From positions 59,551,564 through 59,615,563 of the forward strand of contig CP154955.1 of NCBI GenBank assembly GCA_039621445.1: a stretch of 64,000 nucleotides of DNA, written 5' to 3'. The stretch is from Euglena gracilis. Lineage: Eukaryota > Euglenida > Euglenophyceae > Euglenales. The position numbers and the translations under genes are program-made. Shown here piece by piece: positions 13,989-20,794 of this stretch (positions are counted from its first letter, which is position 1; every line of letters starts with the position of its first letter). Under the pieces are notes generated by a model that ran no database searches, was not told the DNA's origin, and saw nothing but the letters and a program-made list of their open reading frames with translations.

Positions 13989-14208
13989 ACTATCATACAA
14001 ATTGTAATATGAAATACAAACATTTATTTACCCCTCCACCCATCTGTCCATCCATACGCCGCCGCCTGGCCTTTCCTTCGGCGTTCCGCCAGGTTACTGC
14101 AGCCCCGCTCTCCACAGCGTACTGCACGACGTCCAATAAGCCGTCCTGGGCGGCCGTGAACAGTAGGGTGGCGACGCCCTCATCGACGGCAGCCCGAGCG
14201 AGACCCAT
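395..14208 (-). CDS. Multi-exon ankyrin-repeat protein gene, partial (locus)
   Basis: At least fourteen short islands on the minus strand translate to ankyrin-repeat segments, several carrying the family signature xTPLxxAxxxGxxxxxxxLL. They are spread over about 14 kb and mostly hold one repeat each, so they read as exons of one large gene running from high to low coordinate. Ankyrin repeats are helix-turn-helix protein-binding modules and give no specific function. No start codon or stop can be placed with confidence, and the gene probably continues beyond position 1. Introns hold microsatellites and MITE-like insertions. Exon edges given below are approximate unless a splice site is named. 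The assignment to one gene rather than two rests on shared strand, similar repeat type and spacing. Confidence 0.72.
400..560 (-). CDS. Ankyrin exon, last in window
   Basis: The minus strand encodes AVTPRLAALLEDPFVDPNAG, then DKCLHWTPLMEAVRFGTPE. The WTPLMEAVRFG segment matches the ankyrin signature. AG acceptors (TGCGCAG, GGCAGCAG) lie just upstream. Downstream positions 395-1 show no further repeat. Confidence 0.66.
925..1040 (-). CDS. Possible exon of the ankyrin gene
   Basis: The minus strand encodes HADCDPEVETLFAPPRL then SELLEACGHALA. It is GC-rich and helix-like and lies between two ankyrin exons. It lacks the repeat signature, so it may be a diverged repeat or inter-repeat loop. Confidence 0.4.
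1076..1265 (-). repeat. Dispersed repeat, uninterrupted copy
   Basis: This segment is the reverse complement of 56570-57100 apart from an extra 347-bp insertion in the latter. Shared blocks include GGTGTAATTCCAGCGCTG, GTGTTGCTCCGCCTGGC and GGCCATAAACAGA. It serves as the empty site: the string CCTTACAC (complement of 1165-1172) is single here and double around the insertion at 57 kb. Confidence 0.75.
1510..1748. repeat. Imperfect (TTG)n/(TGC)n trinucleotide tract
   Basis: About 80 units of GTT, with a central block of TGC and scattered GTC, grade into CATCGTCGTC at the right end. All reading frames are open through it because it is a trinucleotide repeat. Poly-Asn, poly-Thr, poly-Val and poly-Leu readings are artefacts. 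It lies in an intron of the ankyrin gene. Confidence 0.9.
1850..1965 (-). CDS. Ankyrin exon
   Basis: The minus strand encodes RPAAMC, then AAATGNADTVRLLQARGARA, then DLRDSQGFTT. This is the helix pair and following hairpin of an ankyrin repeat. A GT is available after TTCACCAC. It lies beside a 230-bp trinucleotide tract that is open in the same frame but is not coding. Confidence 0.7.
1996..2232. repeat. Direct duplication, copy 1
   Basis: Begins CTGGGTGGCAAAAAT and ends near CCCGTCGATGGGG. The same order of blocks (AACCAACTGCCAA, TTTTGACCGGTCATTT, CCAGCCACCCTTTGGGC) recurs at 2466-2695, about 470 bp away. No coding signal. Confidence 0.75.
2466..2695. repeat. Direct duplication, copy 2
   Basis: Second copy of the block at 1996-2232. 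The copies differ by substitutions and short indels, so the duplication is not recent. Confidence 0.75.
3529..3573 (-). CDS. Short ankyrin exon (linker hairpin)
   Basis: A good acceptor, GCCTGCCGCAG, is followed at 3573 by sequence encoding VGMDVNARHPQTGET, the beta-hairpin portion of an ankyrin repeat. A GT donor after ACG would end a 45-nt exon at 3529. The acceptor region (about 3577-3650) is partly duplicated in tandem, with GAGGCTGACCACC twice. The end could lie further 3'. Confidence 0.45.
4722..5037. mobile_element. MITE-like element, CAGGGCGGTC family (copy 1)
   Basis: Left end CAGGGCGGTCTTTCAC and right end GTAAAGACCGCCCTG are inverted. The inside shares GGCATCCTTGG, CATCG..ATCCACCCAA and CCCTGTTCGATCCC with copies at 11455, 22634, 36612 and 42559. 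The flanking 8-mers no longer match. There is no ORF; it is a non-autonomous, intron-resident element. Confidence 0.7.
5339..5425 (-). CDS. Ankyrin exon, lower GC
   Basis: The minus strand encodes CSPLWVAVQYQHTECVGALL then E, an ankyrin repeat with ordinary rather than GC-rich codon use. The donor is canonical: GAG at 5339-5341 followed by GTACGT. Acceptor-like CTGCAG lies just upstream. The matching frame is not the longest ORF here. Confidence 0.62.
6240..6400 (-). CDS. Ankyrin exon
   Basis: The minus strand encodes DLNHRDRDG, then LTPLIVVAREGFPALLQWLL, then AAAADPLRTDGEG. The frame diverges from the family after GEG, so the exon probably ends there (GAAG followed by GC) or at GGGCA followed by GT about 25 nt later. 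Confidence 0.8.
6782..6895 (-). CDS. Ankyrin exon
   Basis: The minus strand encodes NSLNG, then RSPLWVACLKGQLEAAKVL, then VE. Reading on past GTGGAG reaches a stop within about 11 codons. The repeat phase puts the exon end at 6782, again followed by GC (6781-6780). The correct frame is not the longest ORF in this interval. Confidence 0.83.
7164..7586. mobile_element. hAT-like MITE, CAGGC-TTGCTTAAGG family (copy 1)
   Basis: A 423-bp element with inverted ends CAGGCATTTGCTTAAGG and CTTAAGCAAATGCCTG. The flanking 8-mers are GTGGGGGG (7156-7163) and GTGGGGGA (7587-7594), a one-mismatch target-site duplication. Inside are CTAGCTAG-rich arms and a GGCGC..GCGCC hairpin. It is the same family as 62229-62635. 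Confidence 0.85.
7650..7850. repeat. Dispersed repeat related to 30360-30560
   Basis: Shares GGTGACTGA.TTTCGGCCCGGCGC, ..GGGCCGAAAAA.TTT, CCCAAA and CGCCGGAAGGAAA-type blocks with 30360-30560. It contains self-complementary GGCCCGGCGC...GGGCC. No coding signal. Confidence 0.55.
7980..8085 (-). CDS. Ankyrin exon
   Basis: The minus strand encodes ANANG, then YTPLYIASIRGQVEVARLL, then LAARG. An acceptor CCCTGAG precedes GCCAACGCC. The 3' end after GGGGCAG is followed by GC at 7979-7978, with no GT for the next 60 nt or so. Confidence 0.85.
8110..8330. repeat. Short tandem blocks, CCTGTGACCGGGGGG
   Basis: Several imperfect copies of CAACCTGTGACCGGGGGG and GTGGTCGTAAATGAGG alternate across this stretch, followed by CATTACAACTTA-type repeats to about 8420. 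Simple intronic repeat. Confidence 0.6.
8585..8710 (-). CDS. Ankyrin exon
   Basis: The minus strand encodes EVDQADRE, then RTPLYVAALHGHPAVVTLL, then IRASATLE. This is a textbook repeat. AG acceptors (GGGCAG, CGGCAG) lie upstream. At the 3' end the reading matches sister exons up to GAG at 8585, which is followed by GC, not GT, at 8584-8583. The nearest GT lies about 20 nt further on. Confidence 0.85.
8720..10880. other. Intron or intergenic stretch, no exon recognised
   Basis: A/T-rich DNA with poly-C and poly-G runs. It holds a foldback at 9083-9172 and simple A-rich stretches. No ankyrin-like or other convincing coding island was found on either strand. Confidence 0.5.
9083..9172. repeat. 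Foldback with CTTTATATTTGG arms
   Basis: Left arm CCCCCCCAAATATAAAGCCC and right arm GGGCTTTATATTTGGGGGGG are inverted around GAGGGTCTTGAAATC. The same blocks, in reverse, occur at 18286-18335 (TTTATATTTGG, GATTTCAAGACCCTCAGGG) and again at 18600-18635. Confidence 0.65.
10889..11125. mobile_element. hAT-like MITE, CAGGGGTTTTTT family (copy 1)
   Basis: A 237-bp element with ends CAGGGGTTTTTTGAAAACC and ACTAAAAAACTCCTG. The flanking 8-mers GTATGGAT (10881-10888) and GTGTGGAT (11126-11133) differ at one position. The core contains TCGCGAAAAGTGCTAAAAAT and the hairpin GGCGCCAAAGGCGCC. Same family as 28574 and 63387. Confidence 0.85.
11250..11410 (-). CDS. Ankyrin exon
   Basis: The minus strand encodes GRPPLYAAAWNGHAVAAELL followed by LAAKPAPLLR. 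A GT donor follows CTCCGG. The repeat is complete. The downstream open frame toward 11225 is probably intron. Confidence 0.8.
11455..11767. mobile_element. MITE-like element, CAGGGCGGTC family (copy 2)
   Basis: Inverted ends CAGGGCGGTCCACAATGGG and TTATGGACAGCCCTG, 313 bp. Shared interior: GGCATCCTTACGCCATCGCC, ATCCACCCAAAACGTCA, ACCCTGTTCGATCCC. The flanks are not a clear duplication. It lies immediately 5' of an ankyrin exon on the gene strand. Confidence 0.7.
11821..11853. repeat. Short dispersed hairpin TGGCAATGTTCCA (copy 1)
   Basis: ATGGCAATGTTCC..GAATGTGGCGTTGCCAC folds as a stem around TTCCAGGAATGT. Related hairpins occur at 19764, 34014 and 59246. Confidence 0.55.
12676..12865 (-). 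CDS. Ankyrin exon with two repeats
   Basis: The minus strand carries two consecutive repeats: SIAAQHGHGEVVALLLAAG and then ETALYAAAERGHARAVWLL. An AG acceptor (CCGGCAG) lies just upstream of the first. The exon is strongly GC-rich against A/T-rich and poly-G flanks. The correct frame is not the longest open one here, so it is easily missed. Confidence 0.8.
13263..13362 (-). CDS. Ankyrin exon
   Basis: The minus strand encodes HPDTVRYLLEAGAAPDMRD and then a short tail. This is the second-helix half of an ankyrin repeat followed by the hairpin that opens the next. A GT donor is available after CCCAGG at the 3' end. Confidence 0.68.
13575..13745 (-). CDS. Ankyrin exon
   Basis: The minus strand encodes DGTALQVAAQHGHWAVVGYL, a near-consensus repeat, then a leucine-rich helix ELAALLLLAAEHGPG. 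A GT donor may follow GGCCCGG near 13581. No clear AG acceptor is visible directly upstream of the repeat, so the 5' edge is approximate. Confidence 0.78.
13922..13988. repeat. (CAT)n microsatellite
   Basis: About 22 nearly perfect CAT units in an intron of the ankyrin gene. Confidence 0.95.
14060..14208 (-). CDS. Ankyrin exon, most 5' one recognised
   Basis: The minus strand reads TLLFTAAQDGLLDVVQ followed by YAVESGAAV, a good ankyrin repeat. A pyrimidine run ending in CAG lies just upstream (complement of about 14209-14220), giving a convincing 3' splice site with the exon starting at 14208. The first codon is ATG, but the acceptor suggests an internal exon. The 3' end is unclear: GT occurs after GAA and GC after GGAAAG. 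Confidence 0.75.
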
Positions 14209-14235
14209 CTGGGGGGGGGGGAATATCCAACAAGG

Positions 14236-14700
14236 CTCCTCAAAATATGCAATTCAAAAAAATGGAAAAAATGCAAAAAAAAATGCAAACAATGCAAACA
14301 AATGCAAAAATGTAAAAATGCAAAAAAAAAACTCGCAAAAATGCAGAAAATGCAAAAAAAATCAAAAAGTGCAAAAAAATCATGTAAATTCCTTCAGGAG
14401 CTCCCCAGGGCTGTACACTTTTCTGCGGGAAAGAACTTAGAAAACTTTCACCTGCCCAAAATGCAACACCAAATATGGTGCAAACCTGCAAAGTGAAGTG
14501 ATTGGTTCACTTAATTGCATCCACTTATATTTTATTATACAACTACTGGTAATGTGACATTGGTCCAGTGTAAATTCCAGTTGTTTGAAAGTGGAGAAAA
14601 TGTATGAAAAAACCGGAAGGACAAAACATGCAAAAAAAGTTTTAAAATGCGACTTTTTACAAATTATCATAATGCAAAAAAAAATGCAAATTATTCAACT
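14236..14700. repeat. A-rich ATGCAAAA array (copy 1)
   Basis: Repeated ATGCAAAAA-type units, bounded by CTCAAAATATGCAATTC at left and AAATTATTCAACTTGCATG at right. Similar arrays with the same boundary words lie at 56664-57010 and 62885-63115. Not coding. Confidence 0.6.
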
Positions 14701-15289
14701 TGCATGTTCCCCCCTGGACCCATATGCAAACAAGAGAAATTAACCAAATGCACCCAGCGTAATCGTTCAAATCATAAATGTGCATTGCGAATACATTGTG
14801 AATGCAATGCGCACATTGTGAGCTTTTGAACACTTGACAACGTGGGCAACTGCTGGAGGAACTCTCAGGGATGCTCGGACAAACCCAACGAGCCTTTGCT
14901 CTGACAACGCTCAGCGGGGGGGGGGGGGATCGGACGGCAACTGCGCCAGAAGAGCCAATTTTGCCCACCCCCAAGCTACATACACTATATACGCTGTATA
15001 TGTATGCATATGCTTACATCTATACCTGCCTATATATGCAAGATGCATGTACATATAAGCTATGTATGCCTACACACATACACATACACACATATATAGC
15101 CCACCCTGGCAGCCCGGACAACCTGAGCTGACCTGCCCCGTCACCAGCCAGGGTCCCTGGAGGCTCCGGTTGGCCAGGCTCAGCGGCTGACAATGGGCCG
15201 GCCTCCGCCAGGCCGGTGGGGTACCCTGTGAGATGAGAAAGGGGGGGGGGTGCCAGGGTTGGATGGGAAGCCTTGAGGGGGGGGGGGGG

Positions 15290-15480
15290 GGGCGGACCCC
15301 CCCCTCCTACCTCGAAACTGAGGGGGGGCCGAAAATTTTTCGATTTCATGGACGGGCAAAGGGCCGGAAATCGGGTCGAAAACGGTCAAAAATCCCTGAG
15401 TTTTCTTTGAAAATCGATCCAAAAATGCTCATTTTTTGAAATTTTTTGAACATTTTTTGGGGGAAGACACCAACACATCA
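15290..15480. repeat. Dispersed A/T-rich repeat, AAAATGCTCATTT type
   Basis: TTTGAAAATCGATCCAAAAATGCTCATTTTTTG and GACACCAACACATCAAAA correspond to blocks at 4330-4430. No coding signal. Confidence 0.5.
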
Positions 15481-15793
15481 AAAAATGGGCAATATGGCTA
15501 GCAAAAGGGGTGTTTTTGCTGATTTTCCGGCGCTGCGCCGGAAGAAAATTTTCTGCTATTTTTGGCACCTGTCAAGGAGGGGGCGTCCGGACCCCCCCCT
15601 CTGAACATCTGGGGGGCCCCCCTACCACCTTACCCCCCCAGGGGGGGTGGGGTGGTCGGGACCAGGGTGTGACGTAGAGCTGAGCTCTTTGGGAGACCAC
15701 CCCGGCCCGGCCCGGCCTGCCAGCGGCCCAGCGGCGCGGCCCGGCCCGGCGGCCGGCAGCCCGGCGGCCCGGCGGCCCGGCGGCCCGGCCGGA

Positions 15794-16330
15794 GCTCATT
15801 TTCGGTTCAAAAACACTTTTTTCCAGGTCCGGGAGGTCCAAAAACATCGTTTCGAGCAAAAAAAAATTTCCATTGTTTTCGGGCCAAAAACGGGGGTCCG
15901 GGGATCAAAAAACGCTCATTTTCGGCCGAAAACACTTTTTCCGGGTCCGGGAGGCCAAAAAACATCGTTTCGGGCAAAAAAAAATTTTCGATTTTTTTCG
16001 ACTTTTTTGGCCCGGTTTTGACTCAAAGTCAATTGGTTGGCGGCCCAAAACGGGGCGCTGGCGGGTCGAAAAACGCTCATTTTCGGCTCAAAAACAGTTT
16101 CTCTGGGTCCGGGAGGCCAAAAAACATCGTTTTGGGCAAAAAATTTTTTTCGATTTTTTTCGACTTTTTTGACCCGGTTTTGACCCAAAGTCAATGCGTT
16201 GGCGGCCCAAAACGGGGCGCTGGCGGGTCGAAAAACGCTCATTTTCGGCTCAAAAACAGTTTTTCTGGGTCCGTCCGGGAGGCCAAAAAACATCGTTTCG
16301 GAAGAAAAAAAAATTTTCGATTTTTTTCGC
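15794..16330. repeat. Tandem array of 120-162-bp units
   Basis: The marker GCTCATTTTCGG recurs at 15794, 15914, 16075 and 16237, giving periods of 120, 161 and 162 bp. Each unit carries TCCGGGAGGCCAAAAAACATCG and CGATTTTTTTCG. The longer units include GGCGGCCCAAAACGGGGCGC. It is open in some frames but translates to low-complexity basic sequence. Confidence 0.85.
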
Positions 16331-16855
16331 CTTTTTTTTTGGCTGAAAACGGCTAAGTCGGACAGTGGAAAAAGTGTACAAAATGGCCTCCCCACCCCGA
16401 AAACGGCCATCAGGGCCAAAACGGCCGTATCTCGGGCTGGGCGGGGAGTTGCGGGGAAATCAAAATACCGGTAGATGGGGCGTGCCAAAGGCTTCAAATT
16501 AGGTCTCCAGACATTTCCTTTGATTTGGCTTCATTTTGGAGATATTTTGAAAATTGACATTTTTTGGGCCCGAAATGGCAGAGTCCAAAGGGGGGGGGGC
16601 TAATCCAGGGGGGGGGCCGATCCTACCCAGTTTGGACCCCTTCGTGCGTGAATAACTCGGGCCTGGCGGGGAGTTGGGGGTCAAACCCAGGTGATTCGGA
16701 AACTAGAAATCCAGTCGCTCGCGACTAAAAAAAAAATTCCGGGAACCGGGCCGGGATCATGGTGATAATCCGTCCGTTCTCCAGGTGGCCCCGACCCGGG
16801 GGGGGGGGGAGGGGGGTTGAGGGGGGGTTTCGCCGGTGGTTAGCTTCGCTCTTAG

Positions 16856-16967
16856 TCAGTCGCGCACCTAACCCTATACCATCATTAACGCAAAAAAAAC
16901 TATTTTGACCCCCTGGACACTCTAAATGGACCCCCTGGGGGGTCTATTTAGAGTATGGCTGCCGTAT
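16856..16967. mobile_element. Half copy of the palindromic TTAGGG-bearing element
   Basis: Matches the right half of the element at 17743-18026: GCGCACCTAACCCTA, CCATCATTAACGCAAAA, GGACACTCTAAATGGACC and the terminal TATGGCTGCC. The left half is missing or unrecognisable, so the element is truncated. Confidence 0.65.
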
Positions 16968-16993
16968 ATGTACATGTACATGTATATATATAC

Positions 16994-17025
<32 letters not shown>

Positions 17026-17222
17026 CTATGTCTATGTCTATGTCTATGTGTGTGCATATGTATATGTATATGTATATGTATATGTGTATGTATATGTACA
17101 TGAAAATATACAAGTACATATATACACATATGTACATGTATATTTTATACATATATACATATATATATGTGTATATGTGTATGTGTATGTGTATATGTGT
17201 ATATATATGTGTATATGTACTT
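16968..17222. repeat. TA/TG-rich microsatellite
   Basis: Runs of TATATG, TGTGTG and GTCTAT are mixed over 250 bp. Low complexity, with Tyr/Ile/His repeats in every frame. Confidence 0.9.
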
Positions 17223-17742
17223 CGCTCTGACCCATAAAGGGATAAGAGCTCAGCGACCCCCCTACCACCTACCTCAATACCGAAGGGCTTCCCATCCACC
17301 CCTGGGGGGTACGGCTGCAGGGGTTTCAGGGGGGAGGAGGATTGTATGAAATGAGGGATTCATTATCTGGAACTTAAATTTCCGGAATAGGAATTCTGGA
17401 CAGCTTGGCCAGATTTAGTTTCCATCGCCAGTCGTCTGATGAAAAGAGCTTTCGATGGAGGGGCGATATGGCATTTGAGCAGTTGAAACAGAGAGAGATA
17501 AGATAAATCAAAAATGGGGGGAAACCCAAATACTGCCAAAATACCCAAAAAAGAACAAAAGTCAATCATTTTGTTTTTTCAACATCCGAAAACTCTTAAT
17601 GACGGACAAAAAAGCCAAAAGGTGGGGATCCCACTGGGTAACAGACTGCCTCCATCACTTGGTTTTGATCACCAGGGAAATGAAAAAGAAATGTGAAACT
17701 CTGAAAGTTCAGTCGATTTCCAATGCATTGAGATCAGTTGAT

Positions 17743-18026
17743 GGCAGCCATACTCTAATGGACCCCCCCGGGGGGGTCCATTTAGAGTGTCCAGGGGGTC
17801 AAAATAGTTTTTTTTGCGTTAATGATGGAATAGGGTTAGGTGCGCGACTTAGGGTTAGGGTTAGGCCTAACTTATAGACGGGTGTTAGATGTACAAGTTA
17901 GGCCAAACCCTAAGCCTAAGTCGCACACCTAACCCCATTCCATCATTAACGCAAAAAAACATGGACCCCCCCCCCTGGACACTCTAAATGGACCCCCCCG
18001 GGGGGTCCATTTAGAGTATGGCTGCC
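17743..18026. mobile_element. Palindromic MITE with TTAGGG-like core, exact TSD
   Basis: A 284-bp near-perfect palindrome with ends GGCAGCCATACTCTAA and TTAGAGTATGGCTGCC, flanked by exact 8-bp direct repeats CAGTTGAT (17735-17742, 18027-18034). Each end carries a nested hairpin around GGACCCCCC/GGGGGGTCC. The conserved inner arm is TTTTGCGTTAATGATGGAAT. The core has GGGTTAGGGTTAGG and its partial inverse. Non-autonomous, no ORF. Confidence 0.9.
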
Positions 18027-18135
18027 CAGTTGATATCCAACGGTTTCCAAGACGGCTCTTGTTTATGGGCCAAAAACCATTTTTTTTGGCAATATTTCTG
18101 CGGGAGGTGCGCACTTCCGCCTGATATGCTTCTGC

Positions 18136-18270
<135 letters not shown>

Positions 18271-18634
18271 TGTGTATGTAAAGCCCCCGACTTTATATTT
18301 GGACGAGATTTCAAGACCCTCAGGGGGGGGCATTGCATTTGGGGGGGGGGGGCTCTATACTGGGGGGGGAATCAACTTTTTTCGGTGGCCTTCGGCGGCC
18401 TTCAATTGCGGCCAAATACCAATTTTATGCCAAATTTCGTTGTGTACCTCCTATTTTTGGCAGAAATGTGCAATTTTATCCAAAGTGGAGCATCTCTGAT
18501 GAAAAAAATGTTGCATCCACCAAATTTTTTCTACTTTTGCCTCAATGACACCAGCGCTTGGCTCCATGTCAGGGGGAGTTTTTATATTTGGGCAGCAAGA
18601 CCAAACCCTGGGGGGCTTTATATTTGGGGGGTTA

Positions 18635-18885
18635 TATATGTATATGTATATGATATGTACGTGCACATGTAATGTATATGTACATGTATATGTGAATGTA
18701 CATGGATGTGCATATGTACATGTATATGTGTATATATGTATATGTATATATGTATATATACATATGTATATATGTATATATATATGTATATATGTATATA
18801 TATATATGTATGTGTATATGTATATGTGAATGTAATGTATATGTATGTATATATAGTGTATGTGTGTACATGTGTGTATGTTCAA
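18635..18885. repeat. TA/TG-rich microsatellite
   Basis: Irregular TATATG/TACATG units with interspersed GTGCATATG. Low complexity only. Confidence 0.9.
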
Positions 18886-19064
18886 TTTTAAATCACAGGC
18901 GGTTGCGGTCTCTCAGTGTATTGGAATCACACCTGGGCGCTCTCTGGGACTGTAAGCCACCGCCACTTCCATCAGTGGCACAAAGCGGAAGGTGCGGCCA
19001 GAGATGAGCCAATCTGGGGCGGGGGTCAGAGATACCCCCCCTCCCAATCTTGTGTATCTGATCT

Positions 19065-19135
19065 CCCCAGTAATCAGTGGGTGCAAGCCTGTTGGACAAC
19101 TTCCCAGGCAAGCCTTCTGAGAACATTTAAAAAAC
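19065..19135 (-). CDS. Possible isolated exon
   Basis: The minus strand reads NVLRRLAWEVVQQACTH, a helix-like segment ended by a stop two triplets into possible intron. No splice site is compelling and the family is unknown. It could be an exon of the gene ending at 20.5 kb only if that gene's stop is wrong, so it is listed as a weak candidate. Confidence 0.15.
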
Positions 19136-19763
19136 AGAAATCAAACAACACTGGTCCAGGGCATATATCTCTTTAAGGACCCGGGGGGGGGGGGGTGCTG
19201 GGCTAGGGCTAGAAATTTGGGCTGGCTAGAAATTTGGGCTGGCTAGCCCGCCCCCCCCCGGGGGGGGGGGGGTGGACCCCGGCTGGACCCGAACCGGGGC
19301 GAGCTGGACTGAAATCGGAAAAGTGCCAAAAAAAGGACCTGCAGAACACAGTTTTGAAAAAATGATGCATCTGAAACCCCCCAAAAATGCCCCAAACGCC
19401 CCCATTACATAGCCCCCGGAAGATTTCGACCCTGGACCATCGACCCTGGACCACACATCTCTCTAAGGTTTTGCGAACCCCCCCCCGGGGGGGGGGGGGC
19501 TGCAGTCAGCCCCGATTTGGGCCCAGCCCAGCCGCAGCAGCCCCCTCCCCCGGGGTGCTGCTAGCCCTAGCTAGCCAGCCCATTTTGTGGGGTCCAGCCC
19601 AAAAATTTTTCGGCGCAAAGCGCCGAATTTTTTTGAAAAACTGTGTTCAAAAGTGGCCAAAAAATGGGGTTTGGGGGTGCGACTGTTTGACCACTTTCTG
19701 GAAATAAAACCACTCTCGGGTGGATTGAATGTAAGATTGAATGCCCCCCCCTCTTGTCCAAGG

Positions 19764-19796
19764 GATGCCAATGTTCAGCAATGCACCGTTGGCACA
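19764..19796. repeat. Short dispersed hairpin TGCCAATGTTCA (copy 2)
   Basis: GATGCCAATGTTCAGCAATG..CCGTTGGCAC pairs TGCCAA with TTGGCA around a TTC..AATG loop. It is preceded by TTGTCCAAGG, as at 59.2 kb. Confidence 0.5.
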
Positions 19797-19849
19797 AGAG
19801 CACAACTTTTCAATGAAAACCGTTGCTAATGCCTCTGGGTTAACCTTCC

Positions 19850-20090
19850 GGGGGTGTCAACAACGGGTGCCTCGTCGTTGACACGGCACCCACCGTGTCA
19901 ACCGTGTCAACGGTGGTGGGTGCCGTTGAAGGTGCCCACCACCGTGGGCACCAGTGATGGGCTGGCGCCCACCAGCCCACCACTGTGGTGGACCAGTCAG
20001 TGGATGGTGGGCAGTCCACCTGCCCACTGTATGGGGCAGTACGGTACGCCCGCCCCGTACCGTACCACCCCGTATGGGACAAACTTCGGA
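19850..20090. repeat. Serial palindromes
   Basis: Five or more short inverted repeats lie head to tail: GTGTCAACCGTGTCAACGG, GGTGCCCACC.CCGTGGGCACC, GGGCTGG..CCAGCCC, GGTGGACC.. with GGTGGGCAGTCCACC, and GTACGGTACG..CGTACCGTAC. Their stems are distinct. No protein reading is convincing. Confidence 0.65.
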
Positions 20091-20513
20091 TCTCAAAAAA
20101 TTTGATGCAATAAATCACCACGGGCATAAAACGAAGAAGAAAAAGAAAAAAGCCAAAAAAAGATGGGATCAAAGATAAGAGTCAGCGGCCATTTGGGGAT
20201 TTGGGGGGGGTTAATTTGCATGTAAGGAAGGGGGGCCGGGGGGGGGGGGTATTTTACCAATTGGTTTTCACTGGTCGGTGGCAACTGCATCCAAAAATAT
20301 GCTGTACTTCCTTGTGGCAAGTTTTTTTCCCAAAAATAAAGCCCTTGCATGCCAGAAAATCTCTTTTACAGCGTCCTCCTTCCGCTTACAAAATGGTCAT
20401 CATTGCGGCACCAGCTTAACAAGCTTAAATGGAGAAAGGGCAGCTCTTAGAGGAAGTCTTCTGCAAGATGCAAGGTGAGCTCATCTCTGACTTCTTGGAA
20501 ATTTAGGGACAGC

Positions 20514-20630
20514 TCATTCCAGGAGGGCTGAAGAGAGGCAGATACAACGCGAAAGGGGGACGCCAAGGGATTGTGCCCCGACCATGCACTGCATTGCAGC
20601 GCGAACATTGTCTTGCAGGTTGAAGCTGTC
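20514..20630 (-). CDS. Terminal exon of an unidentified gene
   Basis: After acceptor CCAAAAG at 20631-20632 the minus strand encodes DSFNLQDNVRAAMQC then MVGAQSLGVPLSRC and ends LLE-stop at 20514. Joined in phase 0 to the exon at 20735-20794 it gives a continuous, non-repetitive reading. I do not recognise the family. An alternative acceptor at CCTGCAAG would shift the frame and end in LHLAEDFL-stop instead. Confidence 0.42.
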   Translation of the reverse strand, partial: DSFNLQDNVRAAMQCMVGAQSLGVPLSRCICLSSALLE

Positions 20631-20734
20631 CTTTTGGGGCCCCTGTTTGGGTGGGTGGACCCCCACCCAACCACAGATGGACGGGGAGGAAATACATTGA
20701 AAACACGAAAGCATGAACAAAAACAAATACACAC

Positions 20735-20794
20735 CTTGCCCCGCTTGAGGGTATCACCAAACAGGTTGGACAAAAACCGGAAAGGTCCTGTAAC
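20735..20794 (-). CDS. Penultimate exon of an unidentified gene
   Basis: The exon is bounded by acceptor CCACATCAG and donor AAG followed by GTGTGT, both canonical. Its 60 nt encode VTGPFRFLSNLFGDTLKRGK in phase 0. A 104-bp GT-AG intron (20631-20734) separates it from the terminal exon. The open minus-strand reading at 20795-20920 in another frame may be a further exon or chance. Confidence 0.42.

Noticed and set aside
15590-16497. 193-residue and shorter basic ORFs in both orientations
   Set aside because: They translate the tandem units at 15794-16330 and show the same period, with no family match.
17840-17940. Telomere or chromosome end from TTAGGG and CCCTAA units
   Set aside because: Only a few units, in inverted orientation inside a palindromic element with target-site duplications. 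The block at 42365 is equally short and internal.
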